Shown: piece by piece, positions 17,749 to 25,539 of the stretch
Layout: every line of letters starts with the position of its first letter
Numbering within the stretch: the first letter of the stretch is position 1
NCBI GenBank assembly: GCA_002162685.1
Contig: MAAQ01000012.1
Span: forward strand, 248,001-312,000
Reading direction: 5' to 3'
Source of the DNA: Flavobacteriales bacterium 33_180_T64
Lineage (GTDB): Bacteria; Bacteroidota; Bacteroidia; Flavobacteriales; Flavobacteriaceae
Length of the DNA: 64,000 nt
The notes under the pieces: generated by a model
Told to the model about the DNA's origin: nothing
Database searches by the model: none
The model's input: only the letters and a program-made list of their open reading frames with translations
Program-made: the position numbers and the translations under genes

Positions 17749-18138
17749 AATATAAATTTTAAATATCCTACTCTGTTTGTATTGGCTTTTCGGTTTCCGC
17801 CAATATTAAATGATTAATATCTTCAATTAATACAGTATCAAATATCAAAAAATATTAAACCTTTTTTCAGAGCCTATTTACCTCTTTTTCAAACAAGTAG
17901 TATTACCCATAATTAAAAACAGATGTGATTTAAACAGTATAATCCAATAGGATTAAGTAATATCATATCCCTATATTAAATTCATTTCAGCATCTCACAT
18001 AAAACTTAAAACCTTTTGTTTATTCAAAGCCGTTTTTTCTTGTTAATCATAACCGATTATCTGATTTTTAAAGAGAATGACGTTATAATTACATCATTAC
18101 AAAGGTTTTACGTAACTTAAATACTCTAATACAAATGA
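17749..18138. other. 390-nt intergenic region with decayed repeat copy
   Basis: No coding frame of note. It holds the upstream regions of the divergent hypothetical gene and the Crp-type gene, and in the middle (17951-18043) a degraded copy of the htpG trailer sequence. Confidence 0.6.
17951..18043 (+). repeat. Decayed copy B of the htpG 3' trailer
   Basis: It shares AGTAATATCAT and AGCATCTCACATAAAA with 15440-15523 in the same order. Its hairpin (AACCTTTTGTTTATTCAAAGCCGTTTTTT) is recognisably the htpG terminator with substitutions that break the stem. This looks like a relic of a local duplication. Confidence 0.55.
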
Positions 18139-18723
18139 GTGCATACAGATAATTCTATAATAAAAGACATCTTTAGAGACCTCCCTTTTTCCAAAGAAGA
18201 GGTTAAGATTATAGAATCTGTTTTTCACAAAGAGAAACATAAAAAAGGTGCATTTTTGCTTAAAGAAAATGAAAATGTCGATAAACAATACTACATCTCA
18301 TCGGGATGTTTACGTTCCTATCACATCGATCCTCAAGGAAAAGAGTACACTGTACAATTTGGAGTTAAAGATTGGTGGATAAGTGATTATACTGCATATT
18401 TTTCGACATCAAAATCAATTATGAATATCGAAGTACTTAGAGACACAACATTATATATGTTATCTAATGACAATAAAGAATATTTATACACTCAAATTCC
18501 TAAAATAGAAACATTTTTTAGAAAAAAACTTGAAAGAGCTTTTGCTGCATTTCAAAGAAGGATTTTATCAAACTTATCTCAAACAGCTGCAGTACGTTAC
18601 ACTAATTTCATCAATACCTACCCAAATATTGAACGCTCTGTAAAAAACTATCACATTGCCTCATATTTAGGTATTACTACTGAAAGTTTAAGCAGAATAA
18701 GAAAAGAATTAGCTAATAATTAA
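18139..18723 (+). CDS. Crp/Fnr-family transcriptional regulator
   Basis: 194 residues. The cyclic-nucleotide-binding-like beta-roll covers about 20-115 (KGAFLLKENENVDKQYYISSGCLRSY); the C-terminal helix-turn-helix (YHIASYLGITTESLSRIRKEL) is at about 170-191. The start is GTG at 18139, directly after an in-frame TGA; no in-frame ATG lies near the expected N terminus. The cAMP-contacting residues of Crp are not apparent, so the ligand is unknown. It resembles the many solo Crp-like regulators of Bacteroidota. Confidence 0.9.
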   Translation: MHTDNSIIKDIFRDLPFSKEEVKIIESVFHKEKHKKGAFLLKENENVDKQYYISSGCLRSYHIDPQGKEYTVQFGVKDWWISDYTAYFSTSKSIMNIEVLRDTTLYMLSNDNKEYLYTQIPKIETFFRKKLERAFAAFQRRILSNLSQTAAVRYTNFINTYPNIERSVKNYHIASYLGITTESLSRIRKELANN

Positions 18724-18764
18724 ATTTATTACCATACATCAATTTTTATACTGAATTATCACAT

Positions 18765-18862
18765 TATATTTGCGAAAATAATAGTAAGATTGACATAACT
18801 TTATTGTAAATCCCTATGATTAATAGCTAATAAAGCGCAAGTATTTCTACTTGCGCTTTTAT
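18765..18862 (+). ncRNA. Candidate small RNA between the Crp-type gene and the VOC gene
   Basis: A perfect -7 box TATATTTG (18765-18772) is followed about 65 nt later by a strong terminator (stem AAAGCGCAAGTA / TACTTGCGCTTT, 18832-18859). No coding frame lies between. The predicted transcript is about 80-85 nt. The bases just before the stem include TGATTAATAGC, also found before terminator 3 at 11862-11872. The hairpin may alternatively end the Crp-type mRNA, whose stop is 108 nt upstream. Confidence 0.45.
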
Positions 18863-18864
18863 TA
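18832..18864 (+). terminator. Intrinsic terminator
   Basis: A 12-bp stem AAAGCGCAAGTA / TACTTGCGCTTT with a short TTTC loop and T-rich tail. Confidence 0.88.
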
Positions 18865-18934
18865 TTTATAGCGCCTTATAAATTTAAAATTACCACACTA
18901 AAACACCCTTGACATCATCTGTCACAAGCTTAAA

Positions 18935-18942
18935 TATCTTTG
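18935..18942 (+). promoter_or_regulatory. TATCTTTG -7 box of the VOC gene
   Basis: It matches TAnnTTTG exactly, with TTGAC at 18909 as a possible -33 element (spacing slightly long). It lies 33 nt before the ATG at 18975 and shows that the open frame starting at 18909 cannot be the translated start. Confidence 0.6.
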
Positions 18943-18974
18943 CATTACGTTTAACAAATAAATCAATTATAAAA

Positions 18975-19352
18975 ATGAAAAATGCAGTCAACTGGTTTGA
19001 AATTCCAGTAAAAGATTACAACAGAGCGAAACAATTTTACAGTACAGTTATGAGTTCAAAAATTACAGATCACCCAATGCCAGAACAAAACATGAAATAT
19101 GGCATATTTGAATATGATGAAGATAATAATGGTGTTGGTGGTGCAATTATTGAAGGCGAAGGTCAAAACCCAACAACAGATGGTGCGACAATCTATCTAA
19201 ATGGTGGTGAAAACTTAAGCATTGCTCTTGAAAAAGTTGAAGCTAATGGCGGAAAAATCATGATGCCAAAAACCGATATTGGAACATTTGGTTTCATCGC
19301 TCAATTTATGGACACTGAAGGTAATCGCGTAGCTTTACATTCTATTCTATAA
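18975..19352 (+). CDS. VOC-family (glyoxalase/bleomycin-resistance-like) protein
   Basis: 125 residues from the ATG at 18975 (MKNAVNWFEIPVKDYNRAKQF); an upstream in-frame extension to 18909 lies across the promoter box and is rejected. Two beta-alpha-beta-beta-beta modules of the vicinal oxygen chelate fold are visible, the second starting near ATIYLNGGENLSIALEKV and ending QFMDTEGNRVALHS. The exact reaction is unknown; this subgroup includes many small stand-alone proteins of undefined activity. A WYL regulator gene follows 60 nt downstream. Confidence 0.88.
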   Translation: MKNAVNWFEIPVKDYNRAKQFYSTVMSSKITDHPMPEQNMKYGIFEYDEDNNGVGGAIIEGEGQNPTTDGATIYLNGGENLSIALEKVEANGGKIMMPKTDIGTFGFIAQFMDTEGNRVALHSIL

Positions 19353-19373
19353 ATCATCAATCAAAAAATAATC

Positions 19374-19407
19374 AGATAGTGAATTGCTTAGCGGTTCACT
19401 ATCTTTG
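19374..19407 (+). promoter_or_regulatory. Hairpin overlapping the -7 box of the WYL regulator gene
   Basis: A perfect 10-bp inverted repeat, AGATAGTGAA (19374-19383) and TTCACTATCT (19395-19404), spans an 11-nt loop. Its right arm contains most of TATCTTTG (19400-19407), a consensus -7 box only 5 nt before the ATG at 19413. The element could be a terminator for the VOC gene, an operator for the WYL regulator, or both, and the mRNA would be nearly leaderless. Confidence 0.5.
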
Positions 19408-19412
19408 TTTTC

Positions 19413-20105
19413 ATGTCACAACTCTCAAGGCTCATATCAATTTTAACCTTATTGCGTTCTAAACGGTTACTAACCGCTAGGGAATTGGCAGATAAATTTG
19501 ACGTAAGTGTTAGAACAATTTACAGAGATATTAGAAAACTTGAAGACGCTGGAATTCCTGTAATGACAATTGAAGGTAAAGGCTATTCGCTAATGGAAGG
19601 CTACACTGTTGCGCCAGTTCAATTTACCGAAAAACAAGCTAATGCCTTAATTACTGCGCAACATTTGGTCAATCAAACCAATGATATCTCATTTGCCAAT
19701 AACTTTAAAGAGGCAATGATTAAAATTAAATCGGTATTTAAAACTTCTGTTCAAGAAAAAAGTGAACGTTTAAGTAGTAAAATTTATGTATTTGATTCGC
19801 AATACGAAAACCTCTCTAGTAATGCACTTTCTGAAATACAACTAGCGATTACAAATTTCAACTTTGTAGAAATTAACTATCGCAAAGCAGACGACCCAAA
19901 TATCTCTTTCCGAAAAATAGAACCTTATGCGTTCTATACAACTCATCACAAATGGATTTTAATTGCTTGGTGCCACTTACGTAACGATTACCGTGCCTTT
20001 AGAATTGATCGTGTTCAGAATTTCAAAATTCTAAACAATACTTTTGATGACCGAAATTTCAACCTTCAAACCTATTTTCAATCCTGTCATTTCGGCGAAA
20101 AATAG
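19413..20105 (+). CDS. WYL-domain transcriptional regulator (YafY type)
   Basis: 230 residues. An HTH_11 DNA-binding domain occupies about 1-60 (LLTARELADKFDVSVRTIYRDIRKLEDAGIPV), followed by a WYL domain at about 140-215 (VEINYRKADDPNISFRKIEPYAFYTTHHKWILIAWC, RAFRIDRVQNFKIL). WYL domains sense ligands, often nucleic acids or nucleotides, in regulators. It follows the VOC gene on the same strand and may control it and itself through the inverted repeat in its promoter, which is inference. Convergent with the haloperoxidase-like gene. Confidence 0.92.
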   Translation: MSQLSRLISILTLLRSKRLLTARELADKFDVSVRTIYRDIRKLEDAGIPVMTIEGKGYSLMEGYTVAPVQFTEKQANALITAQHLVNQTNDISFANNFKEAMIKIKSVFKTSVQEKSERLSSKIYVFDSQYENLSSNALSEIQLAITNFNFVEINYRKADDPNISFRKIEPYAFYTTHHKWILIAWCHLRNDYRAFRIDRVQNFKILNNTFDDRNFNLQTYFQSCHFGEK

Positions 20106-20159
20106 CCACTCAATAAACAGTAATTAGGTTTAATTGAAGTGGCGCTATAGATTTACAAC

Positions 20160-21539
20160 TTAATTAGACGTGAGATCAAATCCATTAACCGCATCAGAAA
20201 CCTCATACCCTAAGCGATAACCTTCCGTACAATCCATTCTCATATGCACACCAAATGGCACTCTTGAAAAGGCAGCTTCTTCAGCCATTTCACTAAACGA
20301 ATTAAATTGTCTTGATTCACCTCTAAACTCGGTTCTACCGTCATGTGATAGATCTGTAAAATCAGTACTATCACCAAACGCATCAATAAATATTCCACCA
20401 GCCGCAGAAGCAAATGTAGAGTGTCCAGATGGATATCCTGGAAATGAAGGATTTGGCCAAAAAATAAATCTGTACAAATTTGTTTCAAATTCAGAATCTA
20501 TATATTCTTCAATATATACATTTGGTCGCATCACCATATATTCATATTTGTCTGCCCAACTCGATACTGCTGCATCATTAAGTGAAAAACCTAGTTTTAA
20601 AAACAACGCTATAGTTGTTTTATAATCTAAATCATATTGTGCAACTAATTGCCCAGCAATTGAAAATTGTCGTCCAGGAGGACTCATCATCAAGCCTTCT
20701 ACATCATCAGACCAAAACTCGGCAATCCACAAATCTTCATTATCTTCTTCTCTTGCTGTATTATTCAACTCATAAGCTTCATACATCTGATTATAATACG
20801 TACTATTTACCGTTTCATTATAACTTATTGGTGGCGGAATACTAGACGTTTCCGCAGAAGAAATCACAAACGTTCTTACCGATTCCCAATAGGGAAACAA
20901 AGCTCTTTCTGGATCTGCACTATAGGTCCAAAACCCATCACCAACTGGTGGCTCATAAGACAAAGGCTGCGGTTCTAATATTTGTTGCTCGGCTTCTGTA
21001 TCTGTTTGACTATATGCAATAACACGTTGCGCCACATAATTTCCCCAATCACGAGAATTTTCTAAAAGCTGATTAGATAGTCCTTGCGAAAGTTCATTTT
21101 CTTTTTCTGTTTCCAGTTGCTCAATCGATGCCACTTCTGCACCAGAAATATTATACATAAAATGCTCCATCACTCGTGCATAACAAGTATTTAGTGCAAT
21201 GCTTAAGTTAATCGTCTCTGCACGTTCATTATCATTAACATTAAAGTCTGCTAACCTTATATCATTAGACGTATAACCATCCATATCATAAACAGAAGTT
21301 TCGTATGCAGCCAAATGAATATAAGCGAGTGCTCTGGCTGTAGCTGTAGGTCGCATTCCTGTTGCATACCGATCTACATTTAACCAAAGATCGTTCCAAT
21401 CAATAATGAGTTGTGTAGTTTCATCTGAAAGTTCGATACCATCATCATCTAGTTCTATAGCATCATCACTCGTACATGATTCAAAAAATGCAAATGTGAT
21501 TAGTAACATTAGCATCCATTTTAAACTTGAGTTTTTCAT
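20160..21539 (-). CDS. Vanadium-dependent haloperoxidase / PAP2-family lipoprotein
   Basis: 459 residues. A lipoprotein signal ends at C22 (FAFFESC). The helical body carries the PAP2/vanadate signature near the C terminus: YMVMRPN, PGYPSGHSTFAS (about 365-375) and SRVPFGVHMRMD (425-436, active-site histidine H432). This order matches bacterial vanadium-dependent haloperoxidases. Oxidation of halides is the family reaction; some members are acid phosphatases, and the two cannot be separated by reading alone. An acidic linker (DDAIELDDDGIELSD) follows the lipidated cysteine. Confidence 0.88.
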   Translation of the reverse strand: MKNSSLKWMLMLLITFAFFESCTSDDAIELDDDGIELSDETTQLIIDWNDLWLNVDRYATGMRPTATARALAYIHLAAYETSVYDMDGYTSNDIRLADFNVNDNERAETINLSIALNTCYARVMEHFMYNISGAEVASIEQLETEKENELSQGLSNQLLENSRDWGNYVAQRVIAYSQTDTEAEQQILEPQPLSYEPPVGDGFWTYSADPERALFPYWESVRTFVISSAETSSIPPPISYNETVNSTYYNQMYEAYELNNTAREEDNEDLWIAEFWSDDVEGLMMSPPGRQFSIAGQLVAQYDLDYKTTIALFLKLGFSLNDAAVSSWADKYEYMVMRPNVYIEEYIDSEFETNLYRFIFWPNPSFPGYPSGHSTFASAAGGIFIDAFGDSTDFTDLSHDGRTEFRGESRQFNSFSEMAEEAAFSRVPFGVHMRMDCTEGYRLGYEVSDAVNGFDLTSN

Positions 21540-21862
21540 AATAATACATTTTTAGTTAAACAAAATACATCTGCTTTATTTAAAAAGCATAGATCTTTTC
21601 AAAAATTAGCTCGACCGAAAATAGTGAAAAGTGTAGTATCAAATCATATAATAGTTATTTTTTAGGAATCAAAAAAAGGTATTACTTAATATTTGCAACA
21701 CATAAATATTTAGTTGCCAAAAAAAACAAAAACTTGTGGTGTTTAGCATATCAAAATAATTAACCGTCTAAAAACCCCGTATATATACCTATAAATATCA
21801 AACTTGCAACCTTTAAATTTGTGTACACAATTTTAGCTATTAACATATTAAACCTCAAGTTT
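21540..21862. other. Divergent intergenic region
   Basis: About 320 nt of AT-rich sequence between two divergent genes. It contains the leader of the haloperoxidase-like gene and a TAAATTTG -7 box at 21814-21821 for the plus-strand gene. I see no RNA gene or repeat. Confidence 0.6.
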
Positions 21863-22228
21863 ATGAATGAGCCACAATTTAAAGCATCAATGATAATTCC
21901 AAAAGATGGTAAGAATCTATGGACATCCATTATGCAAAATCCTCCTAAACTTCCTGAAGGTGTTACTGAAGGTCAATACATTGTTGCGTCTTACGCAAAA
22001 TTTTCTGATGGCATTACTGTTTTTGGAGGTGTTGCTGTAGGGCCAAAAGATCAAGGTTATAATTATCCTTTATTTATGGTTTTTGACAACAACATGCATC
22101 AAATTGGTGGTTGGCCAATTGATACCAGTGATTGGGAAGATTTTCAAGTGAGCTCTATTCAATTTGCTGTAGACCCCAACGACGATGAGGGGAATTATCT
22201 TCTGGAAATTACAGAAGCAGCATCTTAA
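21863..22228 (+). CDS. Hypothetical protein
   Basis: 121 residues from the ATG at 21863 (MNEPQFKASMIIPKDGKNLW). The open frame extends to a GTG at 21821, but that lies inside a TAAATTTG promoter box. The protein is soluble with alternating hydrophobic strands (DGITVFGGVAVG, YPLFMVFDNNMHQIGGWPID) and an acidic C terminus. I do not recognise the family. It is followed by its own terminator and then the MOSC gene. Confidence 0.65.
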   Translation: MNEPQFKASMIIPKDGKNLWTSIMQNPPKLPEGVTEGQYIVASYAKFSDGITVFGGVAVGPKDQGYNYPLFMVFDNNMHQIGGWPIDTSDWEDFQVSSIQFAVDPNDDEGNYLLEITEAAS

Positions 22229-22235
22229 ATTTATT

Positions 22236-22266
22236 AAGCCATCTCTATTGAGGTGGTTTTTTTGTA
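22236..22266 (+). terminator. Intrinsic terminator
   Basis: Stem AAGCCATCTC / GAGGTGGTTT (with G:T pairs), loop TATT, then seven T. It sits between the hypothetical gene and the MOSC gene. Confidence 0.75.
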
Positions 22267-22276
22267 TTTTTAATCC

Positions 22277-22909
22277 ATGCAAATTATATCAACCAATATT
22301 GCTAAACCAACAACCATTGTTTGGAATGGCAAAAACGTGACAACAGGTATTTATAAAAAACCTACAAAGACAGCTATCTACTTAGGAAAAGAGGATGTGA
22401 AAGATGATGAAGTCACAGATAGGAAACACCATGGTGGCGTGTTTAAAGCCTGTTATTTATTTTCGGCAGATCATTATCCATATTGGAGAAATTTGTACCC
22501 TAACTTAGAATGGACTTATGGCATGCTTGGTGAAAACCTAACGGTTGAAGGTTTAAACGAAAAAGAACTCTGTATTGGAGATATTTATAAAGTTGGAAAT
22601 GCATTAGTACAAATTACGCAACCTAGAGAGCCTTGTTATAAATTTGGAGTGAAATTTGGATCGACAAACGTTTTAAAACAATTTATAGATTATGGATATC
22701 CTGGCACTTATGTTCGTGTTCTCCAAGAAGGCACAGTAAGTATTGGTGACGTATTTAAACTGGTTGAAAAAGCAAAAAATAGCATCACAACATTTCAGTT
22801 TTTTGAATTGTTGTTTTCAAAAGCAAAAAATAAAAACCACATTAGATTAATCCTTAATAATGATGCCTTGCCACAGCGTAAAAGAGACAAAATAAAAGCA
22901 TATCTATAG
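22277..22909 (+). CDS. MOSC-domain protein
   Basis: 210 residues. The MOSC beta-barrel covers about 20-165, with the conserved cysteine in TQPREPCYKFGVKFG (C120), the residue that binds sulfur or molybdenum cofactor in this superfamily. The sequence resembles the YiiM group, which reduces N-hydroxylated compounds; the C-terminal 45 residues (FFELLFSKAKNKNHIRLILNND) are the three-alpha type tail seen in that group. Cytoplasmic. It is transcribed just upstream of the VgrG-like gene (26 nt gap). Confidence 0.88.
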   Translation: MQIISTNIAKPTTIVWNGKNVTTGIYKKPTKTAIYLGKEDVKDDEVTDRKHHGGVFKACYLFSADHYPYWRNLYPNLEWTYGMLGENLTVEGLNEKELCIGDIYKVGNALVQITQPREPCYKFGVKFGSTNVLKQFIDYGYPGTYVRVLQEGTVSIGDVFKLVEKAKNSITTFQFFELLFSKAKNKNHIRLILNNDALPQRKRDKIKAYL

Positions 22910-22935
22910 CTCTAATGTTAACAATCAAACACTAA

Positions 22936-23580
22936 ATGGCAGTTTCTCCTTTATCTAAATCTAACGATATTATACGTTTTGAAATTCTTTCAAATGGAAT
23001 TTCTATACCTGTAACTACTCAAATAATTGCTCTACATATACAACAAGACATAAATAGATTTGATGAAGCTGTAATTACTTTAATTGATGGTTCCGATGGT
23101 AAGAATAGCTTTCCTATTGCTAATTCAAATACTTTTAAACTTGGTAATTCTATTGAAATAAAATTAGGGTATCACGCGAAAATAGATTGTGTCTTTAAAG
23201 GTAAAGTAATCGTGCAAAAACTGATCAATAACTCAGAAGAAGGATCACAACTTCAAATCATTTGCAAAACGGAAGATACTGCAATTTCAAAAGTCCGAAA
23301 AGAAGATTTAGATCGATCAAAATCTCCAGTACTAGAACTCACTTATGGTTATGATGTCATTGAGTTTCAATTACAAATCCATGCCGAAACTCCAAAACGC
23401 GTTGATGGCTTTTTAACGTTTCAAGGCTTTGCAAAAACTAATGTAAATAACATGATTAGCATCAAAGGTTTTGCTGATAAATTCAATAAGAATTGTACTA
23501 TTTCTAAAGTTATTCACCAAGTAAAACATGGCAGTTGGCATACTACTGCTTATGTTGGGAATAATCTTAATAATACATAA
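22936..23580 (+). CDS. Orphan compact VgrG / gp27-like protein
   Basis: 214 residues. Residues 1-115 match the first barrel of the gp27-like part of Bacteroidota VgrG proteins (FEILSNGISIPVTTQIIALHI, DINRFDEAVITLIDGS, ANSNTFKLGNSIEIKLGYH, VFKGKVIVQKL). Residues 130-150 (LELTYGYDVIEFQLQIHAET) and 158-210 (FQGFAKTNVNNMISIKGF, NCTISKVIHQVKHGSWHTTAYVG) match later blocks of the same domain. The intervening central segments, and the whole C-terminal gp5-type OB fold and spike, are missing. No other secretion-tail gene is nearby. It starts 26 nt after the MOSC gene and 3 nt separate it from the next membrane-protein gene. The frame is open with no internal stops, so it looks like a maintained reduced protein, not a fragment. 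Confidence 0.72.
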   Translation: MAVSPLSKSNDIIRFEILSNGISIPVTTQIIALHIQQDINRFDEAVITLIDGSDGKNSFPIANSNTFKLGNSIEIKLGYHAKIDCVFKGKVIVQKLINNSEEGSQLQIICKTEDTAISKVRKEDLDRSKSPVLELTYGYDVIEFQLQIHAETPKRVDGFLTFQGFAKTNVNNMISIKGFADKFNKNCTISKVIHQVKHGSWHTTAYVGNNLNNT

Positions 23581-23583
23581 TAC

Positions 23584-24141
23584 ATGGACATCCCTTTTAG
23601 AGAGAAACTAAATTTTGTAAAAAAATCTATTCGTAAAAACATAGGTCCTTTCCTCATAGGTGTACTATTCATTATGATTGGATGTGTGCTAATGTATTTA
23701 GGCTATTTTACAGAAAACAATCCTTTTTTATTTAAAATAGGTTTCGGTTTTATTTCGTTTGGCGGTTTTTTTTTAATCTACTTTGTCTCTTCAAGTTACA
23801 AGAAGAACTACGAACAAGAACTCACGAAAAAGTATGGCAATCATACAACGGCAATAGTTACTAACAAGCGAATAGAAGACTACTCATATACATCAAATAC
23901 CTTTGAAAATGGAAAAGCCTTACATCATGAAGAATTTTTATACGCTATAGAGTTTGACTTTACTTATAATAACATCAGTTATAGTAACCACTGTTTTTTT
24001 GAAGATAAATCAACTTTTGAAGCCATTACATTAGATACCAAATTACCAATTCAGTTTTTGAGAAACAATCCTAACAAAGTCACATTGAGACGTCAAAAGT
24101 TATCTCATGAATTGGGAATTCCAGAACGCAGGTGTCAGTAA
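23584..24141 (+). CDS. DUF3592-like membrane protein
   Basis: 185 residues. Two membrane segments at about 20-42 and 48-72 (FLIGVLFIMIGCVLMYLGYF, IGFGFISFGGFFLIYFV) are followed by a soluble beta-rich domain (TAIVTNKRIEDYSYTSN ... YAIEFDFTYNNISYSNHCFF ... KLPIQFLRNNPNKVTLR), the layout of DUF3592-type proteins. It begins 3 nt after the VgrG-like gene, so the two are probably cotranslated. No function is known. Confidence 0.72.
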   Translation: MDIPFREKLNFVKKSIRKNIGPFLIGVLFIMIGCVLMYLGYFTENNPFLFKIGFGFISFGGFFLIYFVSSSYKKNYEQELTKKYGNHTTAIVTNKRIEDYSYTSNTFENGKALHHEEFLYAIEFDFTYNNISYSNHCFFEDKSTFEAITLDTKLPIQFLRNNPNKVTLRRQKLSHELGIPERRCQ

Positions 24142-24150
24142 AATAATATA

Positions 24151-24158
24151 TACCTTTG
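24151..24158 (+). promoter_or_regulatory. TACCTTTG -7 box of the helicase gene
   Basis: Exact TAnnTTTG match located 17 nt before the helicase ATG at 24175, right after the previous stop codon. It implies that the helicase has its own promoter with a very short leader. Confidence 0.55.
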
Positions 24159-24174
24159 CATCAAAATCTAATTG

Positions 24175-25410
24175 ATGTCATTTAAAGACTTAAAACTCAA
24201 CAAACCTATTTTAAGAGCCATTGCCGAAGCAGGTTATGACGATCCAACATTGGTGCAAGAAAAAACCATTCCAGTTGTTTTAGAGCGTAAAGATGTGATT
24301 ACCTCAGCGCAAACCGGAACTGGTAAAACAGCAGCATTTGCTTTGCCTATTTTACAGTTATTGTTTGATAAGCAGGAGGCGCCTAAAAAAGGAAAAAAAA
24401 TAAAAGCATTAGTTATAAGTCCGACAAGAGAATTAGCCATTCAAATTGCTAAAAATTTCACAACCTACGGAAAGCATACCAATTTAAGATCTGCTGTAGT
24501 TTTTGGAGGGACATCTATAGAACCTCAAAAAGACATTTTAGCTAAAGGTATTGACATTTTAGTAGCAACCCCTGGGCGTTTATTAGATCTTCATAAACAA
24601 GATTTACTAAACTTAGATTATGTAGAAACCTTTGTTTTAGATGAAGCCGATTTAATGTTAGATATGGGTTTTATTGATGATGTTAAAAAAATAGAACGTC
24701 TTTGTCCAGAAACAAAACAAATTCTTTTGTTTTCGGCAACCATGCCATTTAAAGTAGAACAGCTTGCTAATTCTATTTTAAAATCACCAGAACGTATTGA
24801 AGTCACACCTACATCTTCAGCAGCAAAAAACGTGAGTCAGGTATTGTATTATGTCCCTAAACGTAATAAAATAGAATTGTGTTTACATGAGTTAAGGAAT
24901 ACAATCAAAGGCAGTATTCTCATTTTTAGACGCACAAAATTTGGAGTTGACAAACTGCATCAAACCCTTACTAATAATGGTTATAAAGCAGAACGATTAC
25001 ATGGCGACAGAACACAAACTGAACGTCAAAATGCGCTTGCCGATTTTAAACGTAATAAAGTAAATATTCTTATTGCTACAGATGTTGCAGCTCGTGGTAT
25101 TGATATTAACCAATTGGATGCTGTGATTAATTTTGATTTACCTAACATCCCTGAAACTTATGTACATCGAATTGGTAGAACTGGTCGTGCAGAAAACTTA
25201 GGCCACGCCTATTCGTTTTGTTCGGCAGACGAAAAGACATACATTAAAACGATACAACAACTTATTAATGTTCAAATTCCAATTATAGACAATCACCCTT
25301 ATCCTTTAGACCCAAAAGCAAAACCTATTGTTCATAAAAAACAAGGTAGTAAGTATAAAAAAGGTCGTAAGAGTGAAGCGTCAAAAAAGAAAAAGAAACG
25401 TTGGTATTAA
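24175..25410 (+). CDS. DEAD-box RNA helicase
   Basis: 411 residues from the ATG at 24175 (a TTG lies one codon upstream). Motifs in order: Walker A AQTGTGKT (45-52), PTRELAIQ, TPGRLLDL, DEAD box in FVLDEADLMLDMGF, SAT, then ATDVAARGIDI and HRIGRTGRA in the second RecA-like domain. The C terminus is a basic tail (KKQGSKYKKGRKSEASKKKKK) that probably binds RNA. It unwinds RNA duplexes with ATP, in ribosome assembly or cold adaptation; it resembles RhlE-type helicases. Confidence 0.95.
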   Translation: MSFKDLKLNKPILRAIAEAGYDDPTLVQEKTIPVVLERKDVITSAQTGTGKTAAFALPILQLLFDKQEAPKKGKKIKALVISPTRELAIQIAKNFTTYGKHTNLRSAVVFGGTSIEPQKDILAKGIDILVATPGRLLDLHKQDLLNLDYVETFVLDEADLMLDMGFIDDVKKIERLCPETKQILLFSATMPFKVEQLANSILKSPERIEVTPTSSAAKNVSQVLYYVPKRNKIELCLHELRNTIKGSILIFRRTKFGVDKLHQTLTNNGYKAERLHGDRTQTERQNALADFKRNKVNILIATDVAARGIDINQLDAVINFDLPNIPETYVHRIGRTGRAENLGHAYSFCSADEKTYIKTIQQLINVQIPIIDNHPYPLDPKAKPIVHKKQGSKYKKGRKSEASKKKKKRWY

Positions 25411-25539
25411 GCAAGGTTTAGATGGCTTTGTTTTTAGAATATGAGGTGTTAGACAATGCCTAGACATTAGGCATATCAAACTACCATTCAAAAACCAGCA
25501 TTTAATACTGTGATTGTATTTTAAGAAAAAACTAATGTA

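Noticed and set aside
18909-18974. Upstream extension of the VOC protein
   Set aside because: The extension crosses a TATCTTTG promoter box and gives no family-like residues; the ATG at 18975 fits the domain start.
20104-20145. Loose inverted repeat GCCACT ... AGTGGC after the WYL gene
   Set aside because: Short stem with a long loop and no T tract; not a convincing terminator.
20615-20978. Two open frames antisense to the haloperoxidase-like gene
   Set aside because: Shadows of the real gene; their translations are rich in histidine, leucine and arginine runs with no family match.
25456-25474. Palindrome ATGCCTA-GACAT-TAGGCAT between the DEAD-box helicase and the sigma operon
   Set aside because: Only a 7-bp stem with no T tract; a weak terminator or operator cannot be told apart from chance.
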